A stretch of DNA of 64,000 bases from Diphasiastrum complanatum (taxonomy: Eukaryota > Streptophyta > Lycopodiopsida > Lycopodiales > Lycopodiaceae): contig CM055095.1 in NCBI GenBank assembly GCA_029204225.1, positions 56,458,728 to 56,522,727 of the forward strand. The letters are read 5' to 3'. Position 1 is the first letter of the stretch, and every line of letters starts with the position of its first letter. A program made the translations under genes and the position numbers. Positions 1-11,784 of this stretch are shown here, piece after piece. Below the pieces are notes generated by a model that was not told where the DNA came from, searched no databases, and was given only the letters and a program-made list of their open reading frames with translations.

Positions 1-1258
1 AGATAATAGCAAGAAGCTCTTTCTCATGCACAGAATAACGTTGCTCATAAGAGCGAAGACGACGCGACTCATAAGCAATGATGCATTGTCACTGGCGAAG
101 CAAAGCACCCAAACCAACATTACCAGCATCAGTCTCAACAAGAAACTTCTGATCAAACTAGGGTAAACACATAACGGCATCATCAACAACAGCACGACAA
201 AGAGTAGCAAACGTTGACTAACAATCAGAAGTCCAAAGAAAAGTACTAGACTTTTTCAAAAGTGCATGAAGAGGAGCTGCAATAGTGGCAAAATGAAGAA
301 CTGGACAACGAAGGTGAGTGGCTAACCCAAGGAACATACGAACATGATGAACATCAATTGGTATAGGCCAATCCTGGATGACCTGAACCTTATGAGGGTC
401 GAGACGAATGTGCCCATTACAAACAAGAAAACCAAGAAACTCGATCTCAGCAACAGCAAAAGAACATTTAGACAACTTAGCAAATAACTGGTGATGTACA
501 AGTAACTGAAATACAGAGGAAAGATGGGAAACATGCTCAGCAAGAGACTGGCTAAAAATAAGAATATCATCAAAATAAACCAAGACACAATGACCAAGAA
601 GCGGACGCATGACGTTATTCATCACATTCTGGAACGTAGGAGGGCCATTAGTAACACCAAAAGGAAGCACACGAAATTCATATAAACCAAGATGAGTACG
701 AAAAGCAGTCTTATGTTCGTCGGAAGGGTGCATCCTAATTTGGTAATATCCAAAACGAAGGTCTATCTTAGAAAAGATTTTAGAGGTACCGAGCTGGTCA
801 AAGAGGTCATCCATGTGCGGAATAGGGTACTAATTACGAATAGTCAACTTATTTAAAGCACGACAATTAATACAAAGGCGTTTGGTACAATCTTTCTTAC
901 TAACAAGGAGAACAGGGGCACCGAAAGGGCTGTGACTAGAAACAATGATATCCTGATCTAACAAGGCAGTAATATGGAGCTCAAGCTCATCACGCTCAGA
1001 TCGAGACATACGATAAGGGGGACGGGAAGGAGGAGCAGAACCAGGACGCAAGTCAATATGATGGTTCACGTCACGTAATGGTGGTAGCGTCGTAGGTTCT
1101 GAAAAGACAAAAGCATACTGATGTAATAAGTCAGAGATCACCTGAGGAACAGCTGCTGGAGTAGAAACTGGAGGAACTGGTACTGCCCGCTGAACACATA
1201 ATAAGGCTGCACAATGAGCCTTCGGTAGGCTGCAAATAAACTGCTTCCTAGTAATCAA
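1..1258 (-). pseudogene. Ty3/gypsy pol remnant: reverse transcriptase and RNase H
   Basis: Read from 1258 leftward, one frame encodes a Ty3/gypsy reverse transcriptase followed by the start of RNase H. Seen: a [10 protein letters not shown] lead-in, [39 protein letters not shown], the catalytic YFDDILIFS, and near the left edge an RNase H core with VETDAG and YSVHEKELLAII. The frame is interrupted by in-frame stops near 827, 215, 155 and 94; those near 827 and 215 fall where Gln codons would fit (CAG to TAG). The element runs off the left edge, so its 3' end and LTR are not visible. RT copies element RNA into DNA; this copy cannot make an intact protein. A one-frame jump separates it from the protease just upstream. 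Confidence 0.9.
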
Positions 1259-1259
1259 C

Positions 1260-1717
1260 TGGAATCTCCCTGAGAATCAATGCCAACAAGTGAGTGTGTA
1301 ACTGCATCATGTACAAATGTCAATGTCTGTTGTGTCAAGTCCAGTGTAACGGCTCCAAGAGATGCAAACCAATCAGCACCAAGGATAAGATCATAACGCT
1401 CCATAGGAATAATGTAAAAATATGCCTGTCCAGAAAAATCTCCAATGCGGTATGGTAAACGCTGAATTGTCTGAGAACTAGGAAAACAATGGGAACTGGC
1501 AACCTCAACTGAGAGAGGCTGTGAAGCAAGAACAGGTGAAGCACGGATCCGACTAGTGATATAACTACTGATAAAAGAATGAGTGCTGCCAGTATCAACT
1601 AAAACAATATACTCACGACCTGTAATGCGTACACGTAACCGAATGGAGTGAGGACCAGGACGCCCTGTCCAAGTAGCATAGGCAAGTTGAGCATGGAAGT
1701 AGCAGGAAGTAAATCAG
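1260..1717 (-). pseudogene. Ty3/gypsy aspartic protease remnant
   Basis: Reading leftward from about 1717, an open frame of about 150 codons contains the retropepsin-type active site LVDTGSTHSF near 1580-1600, then a hydrophobic stretch ending ERYDLILGADWF, the usual layout of a gypsy protease that cleaves the Gag-Pol polyprotein. It stays open to about 1257, where it meets a TGA; the RT continues in a different frame, so a small indel lies at about 1257. A further frame change occurs at about 1718. An apparent hydrophobic reading frame at 1335-1598 is only another frame of this protease. No gag was recognised to its right. Confidence 0.85.
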
Positions 1718-3897
1718 TGGAAGGCTCAGAGGATAGGTCAGGCTCATCAGAAATATGAATGTAAAATGAAGCTTCCGATGGCTAGGGCCCAACTGGGAGG
1801 GATAATAGTGCGCCCTCCAAGAAGGCCCCCACTCTCCAGTAATATGTCCAAATGGCCTAATAATGAATAATAAGGCCAAAGGCCAACCATATAGTCTAAG
1901 TGTCACTAATGAATAAAAAGGGCCCTAAGGCCTGCTTATGCATAAAGTAAAGTGAATGTAAATGGACGCGACGAATGTAATGAGCCAAGTCCATAACTGC
2001 CTGTAAACATGAAGCATAAGGACATCATCCTGACAAACAATAGCTAGAGTGAATATATGTGCAATGACAATGTTGAGAGCCCAAGGTATTCATAAGGCCC
2101 ATTGATCTATAATGTCGTCATACCAAGGAATCAATAATGCCCATGAGGGTAAAGCATCATCTAGAAGAACGTGATCCATAAGTGTAGTATAGCAAACCCA
2201 AACATAATAGCAAAGGTACCAATTGATAAACTCTAGCCTAAATACTCATCTAGACGAATCTTGTATGGACATGCAATATAAACATGTGCTACCAACGGAG
2301 AAATAAAAAACTCGTAGGAAGCATCGAAAACTGATGGGCGATCAGGTAACCGATCTGAACTATTTGCTAATGCAATACCAAAACATCAAGAAAAGTGTAA
2401 ACTCATACCAATGTCGAAGATACATAAACAACCATGGAACCAATATCAAGAATAATAGCAGCAACTGATATCACTAGAATAAGTAGAGTGATTGAAAATA
2501 AAAAAATTATTTACACAGCTACATGTCTTACAAAGGCTTCAGCTTAGAAAATGCTAGCAAATACTAAGGTCAAAAAAGATGTAGCTAAGGTCATTAGCCA
2601 CCTATCAAAATTAGTTTACTAATGTCCATAACGTGCAAAGGCAAATAACAAGTAATAGAGCAATCAACCACTAACAGGAAACAACGAGGAGAGAAGTATA
2701 ACAATCTAGAGCATTTAGCCATTGGATGAAGCCAAAGGTTCCATAATCAAAGTGGAGCCACTAACATATCAGGTATCATTTTGTTAAAGCTCAAAAGTGG
2801 AAGTATCAAAGTGTTTATAAATCAAAATTAGTGGGATGATGGATCTCTATTATTGGGCACCCAGCCCCTCCTTGGGTGGTTCGCCCAACCTTTCTAGTTC
2901 CTATTGCATGGTTGAATTTGAGACTAATTGCCTATTCCACCAAAACAGCAAACAATTCACCTTCCAAATCCAAAATTGGTCTAAATGTAGGTTTTTAAAC
3001 TAGTTTTGTGACACATCACAGTTACAACTCCAAATGTGAGCATGGATTTTGACGTATGCAAAAATTCCATCTAGAAGCTCTCAATCTCTTCTTTCTATTG
3101 AACTATAGCACTTCCCAGTCCAATCATTATTATCAACTACTTTTGCCTAGAGACGTGTTGACCAATGTTAAGTGCTTATCGTCGTTTTTTAATACCCGCT
3201 ACATTCAAAAATGTGAAATACTCATATGTTGATCTACCTATCGCTTATACTTACCAGCAACGATTATCAACCGTGAATAAGGAGGCCATTAACACGGGTA
3301 TAAGCCAACCCTACATCCATGATCCTCAATAACAAACAAATTTTCTGGAAAATATATACCTATCAAGTCTAGGTATTGATACACGTTGATGATGACTCAA
3401 CTATCCTACTGAGTAAACAATGCATTTGTTTACCCTAAGCGGTCATTACATTTGACTAGCAACCAGTTTTAGTGACAAAAACCATGCATTTGTTTATCCT
3501 ATGCAATCAACACATTCTAGTACACTAAGCATTCAATACATTCGATCACTTACACATCCAATGAAGAGCTGGCGAGCTACTTAAATGCAAAGTGCATTCT
3601 TACATAATAGATCACAAGACACATACGATAAGACGTTTGCCAGGATACTTTTATACTTGTAAGCCAACAACAAGCCAAACAACTGAGAAACAAAATTCTA
3701 CTTCAATTTTGTTATATTATAGCATGAAACAAGGGAATTCCAGACATATGGAGGTATACTTTCATATAATAGAGGTTTCTGGACTAGTGGTCATCGCGCA
3801 TTCTTTCTTCCTGAGCTGTTATAAAAGCCGAAATCACCTTAACAATACGCAATTACATAATTCGTAAGGAGGTCCAAGAAATGGAAGCAAAACGCAC
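1718..3897. other. No recognisable gene; AT-rich sequence
   Basis: No domain or convincing exon was found on either strand. If the gypsy remnant to the left was once complete, its gag and 5' LTR should have been here, but no LTR boundary, primer-binding site or zinc knuckle is visible. Related short phrases recur (for example TGCATTTGTTTA near 3420 and 3484). If the exon at 3898-4054 is real, part of this stretch is its first intron, since that gene reads leftward. Confidence 0.5.
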
Positions 3898-4054
3898 ATC
3901 GAGAAGTAAAATTGCCATGCCAAAGTGCACCGTCACATTTCTGCTCAGCTTCTACCCGAAGTGTCTCTCCGGGCAGCAGCACCACTGCAATTGTATACTG
4001 CTCATTCTCGTACAAGAGTTCATCATTGCGAGCCTTCTTCACGCCCCCCTTCAT
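3898..4054 (-). CDS. Probable first exon of a host gene; CCDC61/VFL3-like N-terminus (tentative)
   Basis: From the ATG at 4054-4052, 52 codons run without a stop and end at a consensus donor (GTGCGT at 3897-3892), leaving one base of a split codon that would fit Tyr. The peptide includes QYTIAVVLLPGETLRVEAEQ and then LWHGNFTSR. The alternation V-x-V...L-x-V-E-x-E...W-x-G-x-F matches what I recall of the N-terminal head of CCDC61/VFL3, a basal-body coiled-coil protein kept in lineages with motile cilia. Codon use and the 157-bp exon ending at a good donor support coding. Later exons should lie to the left but none was recognised, so the gene may be split by a very long intron or truncated. Family assignment is inference. 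Confidence 0.45.
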
Positions 4055-4287
4055 CTTCCCTTTCCTTCCTTCACCCGCCCTTTCATCCCAATCGCCTCAC
4101 AGCAACAGCACAACCCGCTGGTTTGCCCATGTTCAAACAAACACACGCATCGCTGCTTTGCAATCAGCCCACAAAAAGAATTCTCCGCGTTCTAGCTAGC
4201 CATCTCTCAATCCCTTGCTTCTAATTTGTGTAAGAATGCTTATGTTATAGATGAAATGAGAATTGGGAGAAATCTCTATTTCTCTCT

Positions 4288-4331
<44 letters not shown>
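4055..4331 (-). promoter_or_regulatory. Putative 5'UTR/promoter with uORF and GA tract
   Basis: The stretch upstream of the 4054 ATG is C/T-rich on the plus strand, as plant 5'UTRs often are on the sense strand as GA. An upstream ATG at 4086-4084 opens an 11-codon uORF whose TGA (4053-4051) overlaps the main ATG as ATGA. A (GA)n tract, seen as CT at 4280-4331 with one imperfect patch, lies about 230 bases upstream of the start and resembles the GAGA-type tracts common near plant promoters. No convincing TATA box was picked out. Confidence 0.3.
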
Positions 4332-5392
<1,061 letters not shown>

Positions 5393-5474
5393 CTTCCCCT
5401 TGACTTCCCTACTACCCTATAAAAAAAATAAAAAATAAAAAACCCTTAAAAAAAATCCAAAAACACCACCCAAG

Positions 5475-6450
5475 TTGGATCTACCCAAGTTTGACGGTAG
5501 TTCGGACCCTCAAAGATTTTTGCAAATCTTTGAGAATGTGTGTGATGTTTATGGCGAAATATCCAACGACACTATGGTCCAACTGTTTTCCATGACCATG
5601 ATCACTAAAGCACGTGACTGGTTATTTAACCTCAATCGTGAAGATAAATTAGATTGGTCTGTATTAAAAGAGTCCTTTATCACACGTTTCAAACCATTTC
5701 GTTTGATAGAGAGTCTTTTTATCAAATTGAGTAACATTAAGATGGCAAACGACAAACGCGTACGAGACTATATCGAGCGATTCAAACGTCTCAAAAGTCA
5801 AGTACAAGAATAGCCCACCGAACAGATGCTCATCATCTAGTTTTTAGTCGGCCTTCCAAGATGGATTAGACGAGAGCTTCGATCTAATGATGAATATATG
5901 AGCCTAAAGTTAGCTATGTCTGATGCCATCAAGGAAGAAGATGATGGATCTGATGTTGACGAACCTTGGGAATGGAAATCACATCGTGCAACCCATGAGT
6001 CGAAGCGATAGAGGATACTCGAGATCAGCTTTGGAAATCCCAGTTAGAGTTGCTTAATAAGCAACATCAACTGCAAATGGAGAAACTCACCAATGAGTTT
6101 CAAACTACTCTGAAGTCTATCCAAAGCAGTTTAGTATACCTTGTCAACCACGTGTTGCCCAAGTACCTAATAGACAAAAATCCATCTGGTGCCCACACTA
6201 TCGGGCTACGCATAATGTTGATGCCTATCTTTCATATCAACCTATCCAAGCACATGCTATCCAACGATATGAAGAATAACCGTCACAATCTGGACATTCC
6301 TCACATTACCACGAATACCCACCCGAAAGTCCAGAACCACTAGCCATACAAGATGGCTATGTCATTACTCAAGGGCCATTAAACAACAGATGTTTCATCT
6401 ATGGTGAAACCGGCCACTTCGTGGTTAATTGTCTAGTCAAGACCAAGTAT
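5475..6450 (+). pseudogene. Ty3/gypsy gag remnant
   Basis: The 113 codons from 5475 encode a retrotransposon Gag core: PKFDGSSDPQRFLQIFENVC, ARDWLFNL, W-x-x-L-K-E-S-F-I-T-R-F, then RVRDYIERFKRL. Sense continues past an in-frame stop at about 5811 (GLPRWIRRELRS, then an acidic linker) with several further stops. A zinc knuckle is recognisable at 6391-6432 as CFIYGETGHFVVNC, but its second cysteine is tyrosine. Gag packages element RNA; this copy is broken and no protease or RT follows it, so it is an isolated fragment. Confidence 0.8.
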
Positions 6451-7043
6451 CATGCTGAGAGTCTCGACTGTGTCAGAAAACATGTTGGAAATTAAGCCCA
6501 CACTTGTCTCCTTGGTGAATGACTAATTTCTATTTCATGATTCTTCTTGCACGTTTATTGATCATTGATCTAGGGTCAGGTGAAACCAACTTTGGTTCTA
6601 CGTCTGCTCATCTGATACCTACAGAAATCACAAACTTAGACAACCAAATTATTTGAAGAACGTCTACAACAAGCTTCCGGCTGATCTCCAGCAAAGGGTA
6701 ACCAATCCTGTCATAATTTCAAGTTCAGATGTTAAGTTCAATTACTTCAAGTCATTGAAGACTTGGCCATCTTCAAGGACTTCCAAGAACTAGCATTTAT
6801 GACAAGTCTACATAAATACATTACTTTCGCGACAGTCTGCAAAAATACTCTAAGTGTCATGATCAGACGATGGCTATCTTTGACGCCTAAGGAACTCACG
6901 ATATCATACTACTCTTTCCATCTATTTTAGAACCAAACTTCACATTGAATCCATTTTTCAGTAATACCACACACAAACCATTTCTAATCTCTTTGGTGGA
7001 CTGTACTCTTGTTTTGTGAGTATGAATTAATTTTTAAGATCAT
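6451..7043. other. No recognisable gene after the gag remnant
   Basis: No protease active site or RT motif follows the gag fragment, and no LTR end is evident. Confidence 0.4.
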
Positions 7044-7345
7044 GTTGGGCAATTAGAACACTTTGTGATTATATTTAGCATAAGCTTTCTATTAGACTGT
7101 TTTTGCATCTAGTAGTTGATTGTAACGGGAGAGTTGTTCCGCAATATTTCTGCTCTCTTCTCATTATTCTAGATGGTCTATAGTCATGTTCATTAAGCAC
7201 AAATCTGAAGTCTTTGAATGCTTCAAGAGACTCTATTGGGTAGTTAGAACACTTAATGCTGTGATTATATTTAGCATTTATTGGACTGTTTTCGCATCTA
7301 GCAAATGATTGTAATGGGAGAGCTGTTCCGCAATATTCCTGCTCT
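7044..7345 (+). repeat. Imperfect direct duplication, about 105 bp, period about 191
   Basis: The block starting near 7045 (TTGGGCAATTAGAACACT) reappears near 7236 with point changes. Both copies contain GTGATTATATTTAGCA, a GACTGTTTT-GCATCTAG phrase and GTTCCGCAATATT followed by CTGCTCTCTTCTC. The intervening spacer is unique. Confidence 0.75.
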
Positions 7346-7969
7346 CTTCTCCGTTTGCGTTCTTCTATCTCCCTTGCCCCTTCAAAACACAGTTTCAAAG
7401 ACTGCCCAAAACAACCCAACAAGATCCTACTTGGCTGACACATTAGCTATAAATCACGATATGATCCTCGCGACAACACCACACGAGCACCATAGCAGCC
7501 AACAGTTAAACCTGCTGCTCAATCGAGAAGTTCCTTGAGAACTTCTACATTACCACGACATTTACCAGATCGATAATCGAACATAGACGTTATATGAAAT
7601 GAGTAATTGCAAGACGTAGAGAAAACCAATATTTCGTCATCTGCTACTATTCCCAGACAAGAGCAACCTCCCCAGAGAATTGACATTTCCACTGCACTCC
7701 TGCAACCTCAAATCTCTATGTCTTTCCATTTTCTGACGAGATTTCCCACCACTACACATAACAAACCAAATTTGAAAATAAAAAATCCAACAGAGACTCA
7801 TTTTATGACTCTCATGATCAAAAGGATACTAATGGGAATAATATCTTCTCCTTCTATGCATTTCAAGCCATATCTTACAATATCTGCTATCAATGATGAT
7901 AGATTTAGTCTCACCAACCATGCCTTGTTTTTGACAAGGGCATATCAAGATGGATCTTGATTCTACCAA

Positions 7970-8560
7970 CAAAGCACGCAGTTTACTTGACAAAGGATGA
8001 AAAAGAAACGGACACAAACTCAAAACTTTTTCTATTCGTGACCAACTCAAAAGATTCACGAAACAATGTCTTGTTCAAGCCTCAGCTATCGCAAAACTAT
8101 CTCGAACAATTCGCGAAATATTATAGCTTCCTTCAAGCTCAACAATTGTCATCTGTCACGAACAATTCATGAAAGATGATAATGTCGCGAAGAGAGAAGT
8201 GTCTCAAACAAATCGCGAAACACGAAGCTGAGACAAAGAGACGGACTATCGCAAAATATTCATGAACAGAATTTATTCGAGTCTGAAAACAGACCGTCTA
8301 TTTGAATATCAACCATCATAAACGGTTAGATTTCTACTATTACAGTATTAAACGGCCAAAAGACCTGTCTAGTAGCAATATAAATACATATGCACTACTC
8401 GTTGAAAACAACTCAATCAGAAACACAACAACAAGATAAGACAACAAGAAATGTATATTGATGAATCAGATTCAGAGTTATAAAAATTCGTTTTTGATCA
8501 ATAATTTCTTATTGTCTAAATTGTCTTAAGTTGTCTCATACTTTTGCATTTAGTATCTTA
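7970..8560 (+). other. Candidate LTR or leader of copia-1, with TATA box
   Basis: This stretch lies directly upstream of the truncated copia RT and contains a TATA box (TATAAATACATA, 8379-8390). It is enriched in a recurring TCGCGAA/TTCGCGAA phrase, which is also common just after the copia-1 RNase H at 10104-10240. That would fit LTR sequence on both sides of an internally deleted element, but I could not align the two sides or define TG...CA ends. Confidence 0.3.
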
Positions 8561-8767
8561 CTTCCGCATATAATTTTTGCACGCATATTCAATCAGAATA
8601 AATATTGTTCTATTAGTACATAGATCAAATAAAATTGCAATTGAAGACACTGATATTATTCTGATTTATTCGAACTTACATCGTATTCTCTGTGGAAGAA
8701 TACTTACTATTTTTTATACATTCCTATCGTCAAACATTTGTCCCTACATTTGTTATTTGCATATTTA

Positions 8768-10041
8768 GCTTCTTATGACCTCAGGATCCACATTGTGGAC
8801 GAGAAGACATCCTTCTTGCATGGTGAGTTAGATGAAGAGATCTACATGGATCAACCCCCAGGATACGCCTCGAATTCACTTCCTGATTATGCATGCAGAA
8901 TGCATAAGAGTACCTATGGTCTGAAACAGTCAACTCAACAATGGTACAAAAAGAAGGATCAAGCCCTGAAATCATTAGGGTTCAAGCCACTGATGGCTGA
9001 TTCCAATGTGTATGTCAGAATCACAAATGGGCAGATCATTATTGTGGCAGTATATGTGGACGACACTCTGATACTCTACAAGAGTGAGAAGCTGATTGCT
9101 GAAGTGAAGGAAGACATCTCAAAATATTTCGAGATTGTGGATCTGGGAGAAGCCAGGTGTTACCTTGGCTTGCAAATTGAAAGAGACTATGAGAGAGGTA
9201 AGTTGTACCTTCACCAGTCCAGATTCACCCAAAAAATCCTAGAGGACTTTGGGATGCTGAATTGCAAAGGAGCGAATATTTCAATGCTCGTAGGAACAGT
9301 GCTGACGAACGATGATTGTCCGAGGACTGAAGAAGAGAGAGAACAAATGCAACTCACACCTTACAAGAAGCTGATAGGTTCGTTGATGTACCTTGCAGAC
9401 AACACACGCCCTGACATTGCTTATGCAGTGTTCAGGATGAGCCAATTCTGCACGAATCCAGGCTCGACACATTGGAAGATTGAAAAATAAATTTTGCAAT
9501 ATCTTCAATTAATGAGAGATTATGGCTTGTGTTATTGTCGTAATACGGGGTTCAAGATGCTTTCCTACAATGATGCTAGCTGGGCATCCCTCAAGGATGA
9601 TTGTAAAAGCGTCTCAGGAGGATGCACCATCATGTCAGGAGCGACAATTCTCTGAGTCAGCAAGAAGAAGACCATTGTGGCTCAATCATCCTGTGAAGCA
9701 GAGTACGTTGCATCAGCAAAGATGGCCAATGAAATAAGCTGGCTCAAACAATTCCTGGATGAATTGGGCGAAACAAGGAACGAGCCTTTAGTCTTGTAGA
9801 TGAATAACACATCTGCAATACATCTGATGAAAGATCTTGTGTTCCACTCAAGAACGAAACACATCGCAATCAAGTACCACTTGATTAGGGATTTGATTGA
9901 GAAGAAGATATTGTAGACCACCTTCATTGGAACAAAAGACATGGTTGTTGACATTTTCACAAAGGCCCTAGACAAAGGTCTATTCGAGAGACAGAGGGGC
10001 AGCCTTGGAATCATCAAGCTATCATGCTTTGAGAGGGAGCT
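8768..10041 (+). pseudogene. Copia-1: Ty1/copia RT and RNase H, 5' truncated
   Basis: The frame enters RT at SYDLRIHIVDEKTSF (first catalytic Asp region), then YGLKQSTQQWY, the catalytic VAVYVDDTLILY, DLGEARCYLGLQI and RPDIAYAVFRMSQF. It meets a TAA at 9488-9490 but sense continues in the same frame through RNase H (NDASWASLKDDCKSVSGG, SSCEAEYVA, SRTKHIAIKYH) to about 10041. Further stops lie near 9654 (Trp position), 9800 and 9912 (Gln positions), all explicable as C-to-T or G-to-A changes. The first part of RT, all integrase, protease and gag are absent. Confidence 0.9.
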
Positions 10042-10292
10042 GAAAAAACAAAACGTTTTTATTACCAAAGCTTTGCTAGCTTTCAGTCCTCACTCTGACA
10101 AAAATGTTCGCAAACACTAAAGTCAAAAGACACGAAGCGAAAATATTCGCGAAAGAGAATTTTTTGCAGTACAGCGGGAGAAAGTCAGACGATGCGAAAG
10201 TCAAAAGACACGAAGCGACACGAAAATCGTCACGACGTCTTTTTCAACCCTCACGCTTCAAAAAGGACCAGCAAGATCATGCAAGTACCAAG
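10042..10292 (+). other. Copia-1 3' flank or LTR remnant
   Basis: This follows the RNase H end and carries GTCAAAAGACACGAAGCGA twice (10124 and 10199), separated by a TTCGCGAAAG phrase. It stops abruptly where the copia-2 LTR begins at 10293. It is probably the start of a copia-1 LTR interrupted by copia-2, but the far side was not recovered after 15386. Confidence 0.35.
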
Positions 10293-10642
10293 TGACAAAA
10301 TTTCCAGAATTCACACGTGTGGAGAATGTCCACAAGAGTGACTGATCTTAATTAAGCTTTGTGATTGGCACTATAACCTGATTCTAGATTGATTAACAAA
10401 ATCTAGTTAAGAAGAAATGGCTAATCCACAATCTAGCATGCTAATCAACAGAATATAATAACAATGATCAAAGAATGAAAAAATACAAGATTTTAATGTA
10501 TGAGCATTAGCCTCAACATGAGTTAGAGAGAGAGAGAGAGAGAGCTAGAGAGATGACAAGCAATATTTATTTAGATCCAAAATGACATGAGATAGCTACA
10601 AAACTATGGTTCTTCATCATTGATTGTGTGGAGAGCTACACA
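10293..10642 (-). repeat. Copia-2 3' LTR segment (about 350 bp)
   Basis: It starts TGACAAAATTTCC on the plus strand and is nearly identical to 15046-15386 across its length, differing by scattered substitutions and a longer (AG)10 tract at 10525-10544. On the plus strand it ends CTACACA. It abuts truncated RNase H rather than a polypurine tract. Confidence 0.85.
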
Positions 10643-11782
10643 TAGATATATGACATAAGCACTTGTAGATTTCCGATCTGCTCTATCACTTGCAAAATCC
10701 GAGTCAGAATAACCAATAATAGAAAGATCTTCACTTTTATATAATAAACCAAAATCAAAAGTTGAAGATATATATCTAAACACTCTCTTGGCCTTTTTCC
10801 AATGATAAATTGAAGGATTTTGCATAGCCTAGCTCAACTTATGAACATTAAAGCTTATGTCAAGTCTAGTTATTGTGAGCCAAATTAAGGAGCCTATAAG
10901 ACTTCTAAAAAGTGTGATGTCCTCGAAGGATCTTTCATCACCTTTGTTAGAGTCCTTTACATTTTGCTCCATAGGTGTTTCTATACTCTTACAAGTCAAC
11001 ATATTGAACTTTTTTAACATTGAAAGAGCATACTTAGATTGACATATGAAAGCTTTATCTTTAAGAAAGTCAATTTCTAGTCCTAGAATATAGTGAAATT
11101 TTCCAAGATCTTGCATCTTGAACTCTTTTCCAAGTGCAATCTTGGTTTCCTCAACTAACTTGATACAACTTCCTGTCAGAATGATATCATCAACATAAAT
11201 AAGAAGGATGACAATATGTTTATCAAAAAACTTGACATATAAGGAAGGATCATGGTTACTAAGACTAAATCCTAGTGAGTCAAGAAAGGTGTTAAGTCGA
11301 GAATACCATGACCTTGGGGCTTGCTTTAATCCATATAAACTTTTGAAGAGCAAGCAAACTTTTCTCTCATCATGGATGAACCCAATAGGTTGATCCATAT
11401 AGATTTCTTCTTCTAGATAGCCATTTAGAAATGCATTAGAAACATCTAGTTGAAGAATTTGCCAATTGAAAAAACAAGCAAGAGAAATTATGATTCTAAT
11501 TGACACCATCTTTGCAACTGGGGCAAAGGTCTCCTCATAATCAAGTCCATATACTTGAGCAAAGCCTTTAGCACAAAGCCTAGCCTTGTACTTGTTGATT
11601 GTGCCATCTTGATTATACTTGACTCAAAAAACCCATTTGCAACCAATGGTATGCTTGTTGGATGGAAGATCCACAAGCTCCCATGTATTATTGGCCATCA
11701 AAGCATCGTATTCTTCCTTCATGGCAAGGTACCATTCTTTTGAGTTGATAGCATCATATACATCCTTTGGCTCCTCAGCTTA
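10643..11782 (-). pseudogene. Copia-2 RT and partial RNase H
   Basis: Reading leftward from 11782: an AEEPKDVYDAIN lead-in, NNTWELVDLP, then a TGA in GCKWVF-stop-VKY, DYEETFAPVAK, QLDVSNAFLNG, YGLKQAPRSWYSR, the catalytic LLIYVDDIIL, DLGKFHYILGLEI and a T-x-L-D-I-S-F-N-V block. After a short break, RNase H follows (GYSDSDFASDRADRKSTSAY) and stops when LTR sequence is reached at 10642. Both RT catalytic aspartates remain, but RNase H has lost its later catalytic residues. Confidence 0.9.
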
Positions 11783-11784
11783 TG

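Noticed and set aside
1335-1598. Hydrophobic 87-codon minus-strand frame
   Set aside because: It is an alternative frame of the gypsy protease, whose DTGSTHSF frame runs through the same bases.
3592-4224. Several plus-strand frames of 90-104 codons
   Set aside because: They overlap the better-supported minus-strand exon or are Ser/Pro/His-rich shadows with no domain.
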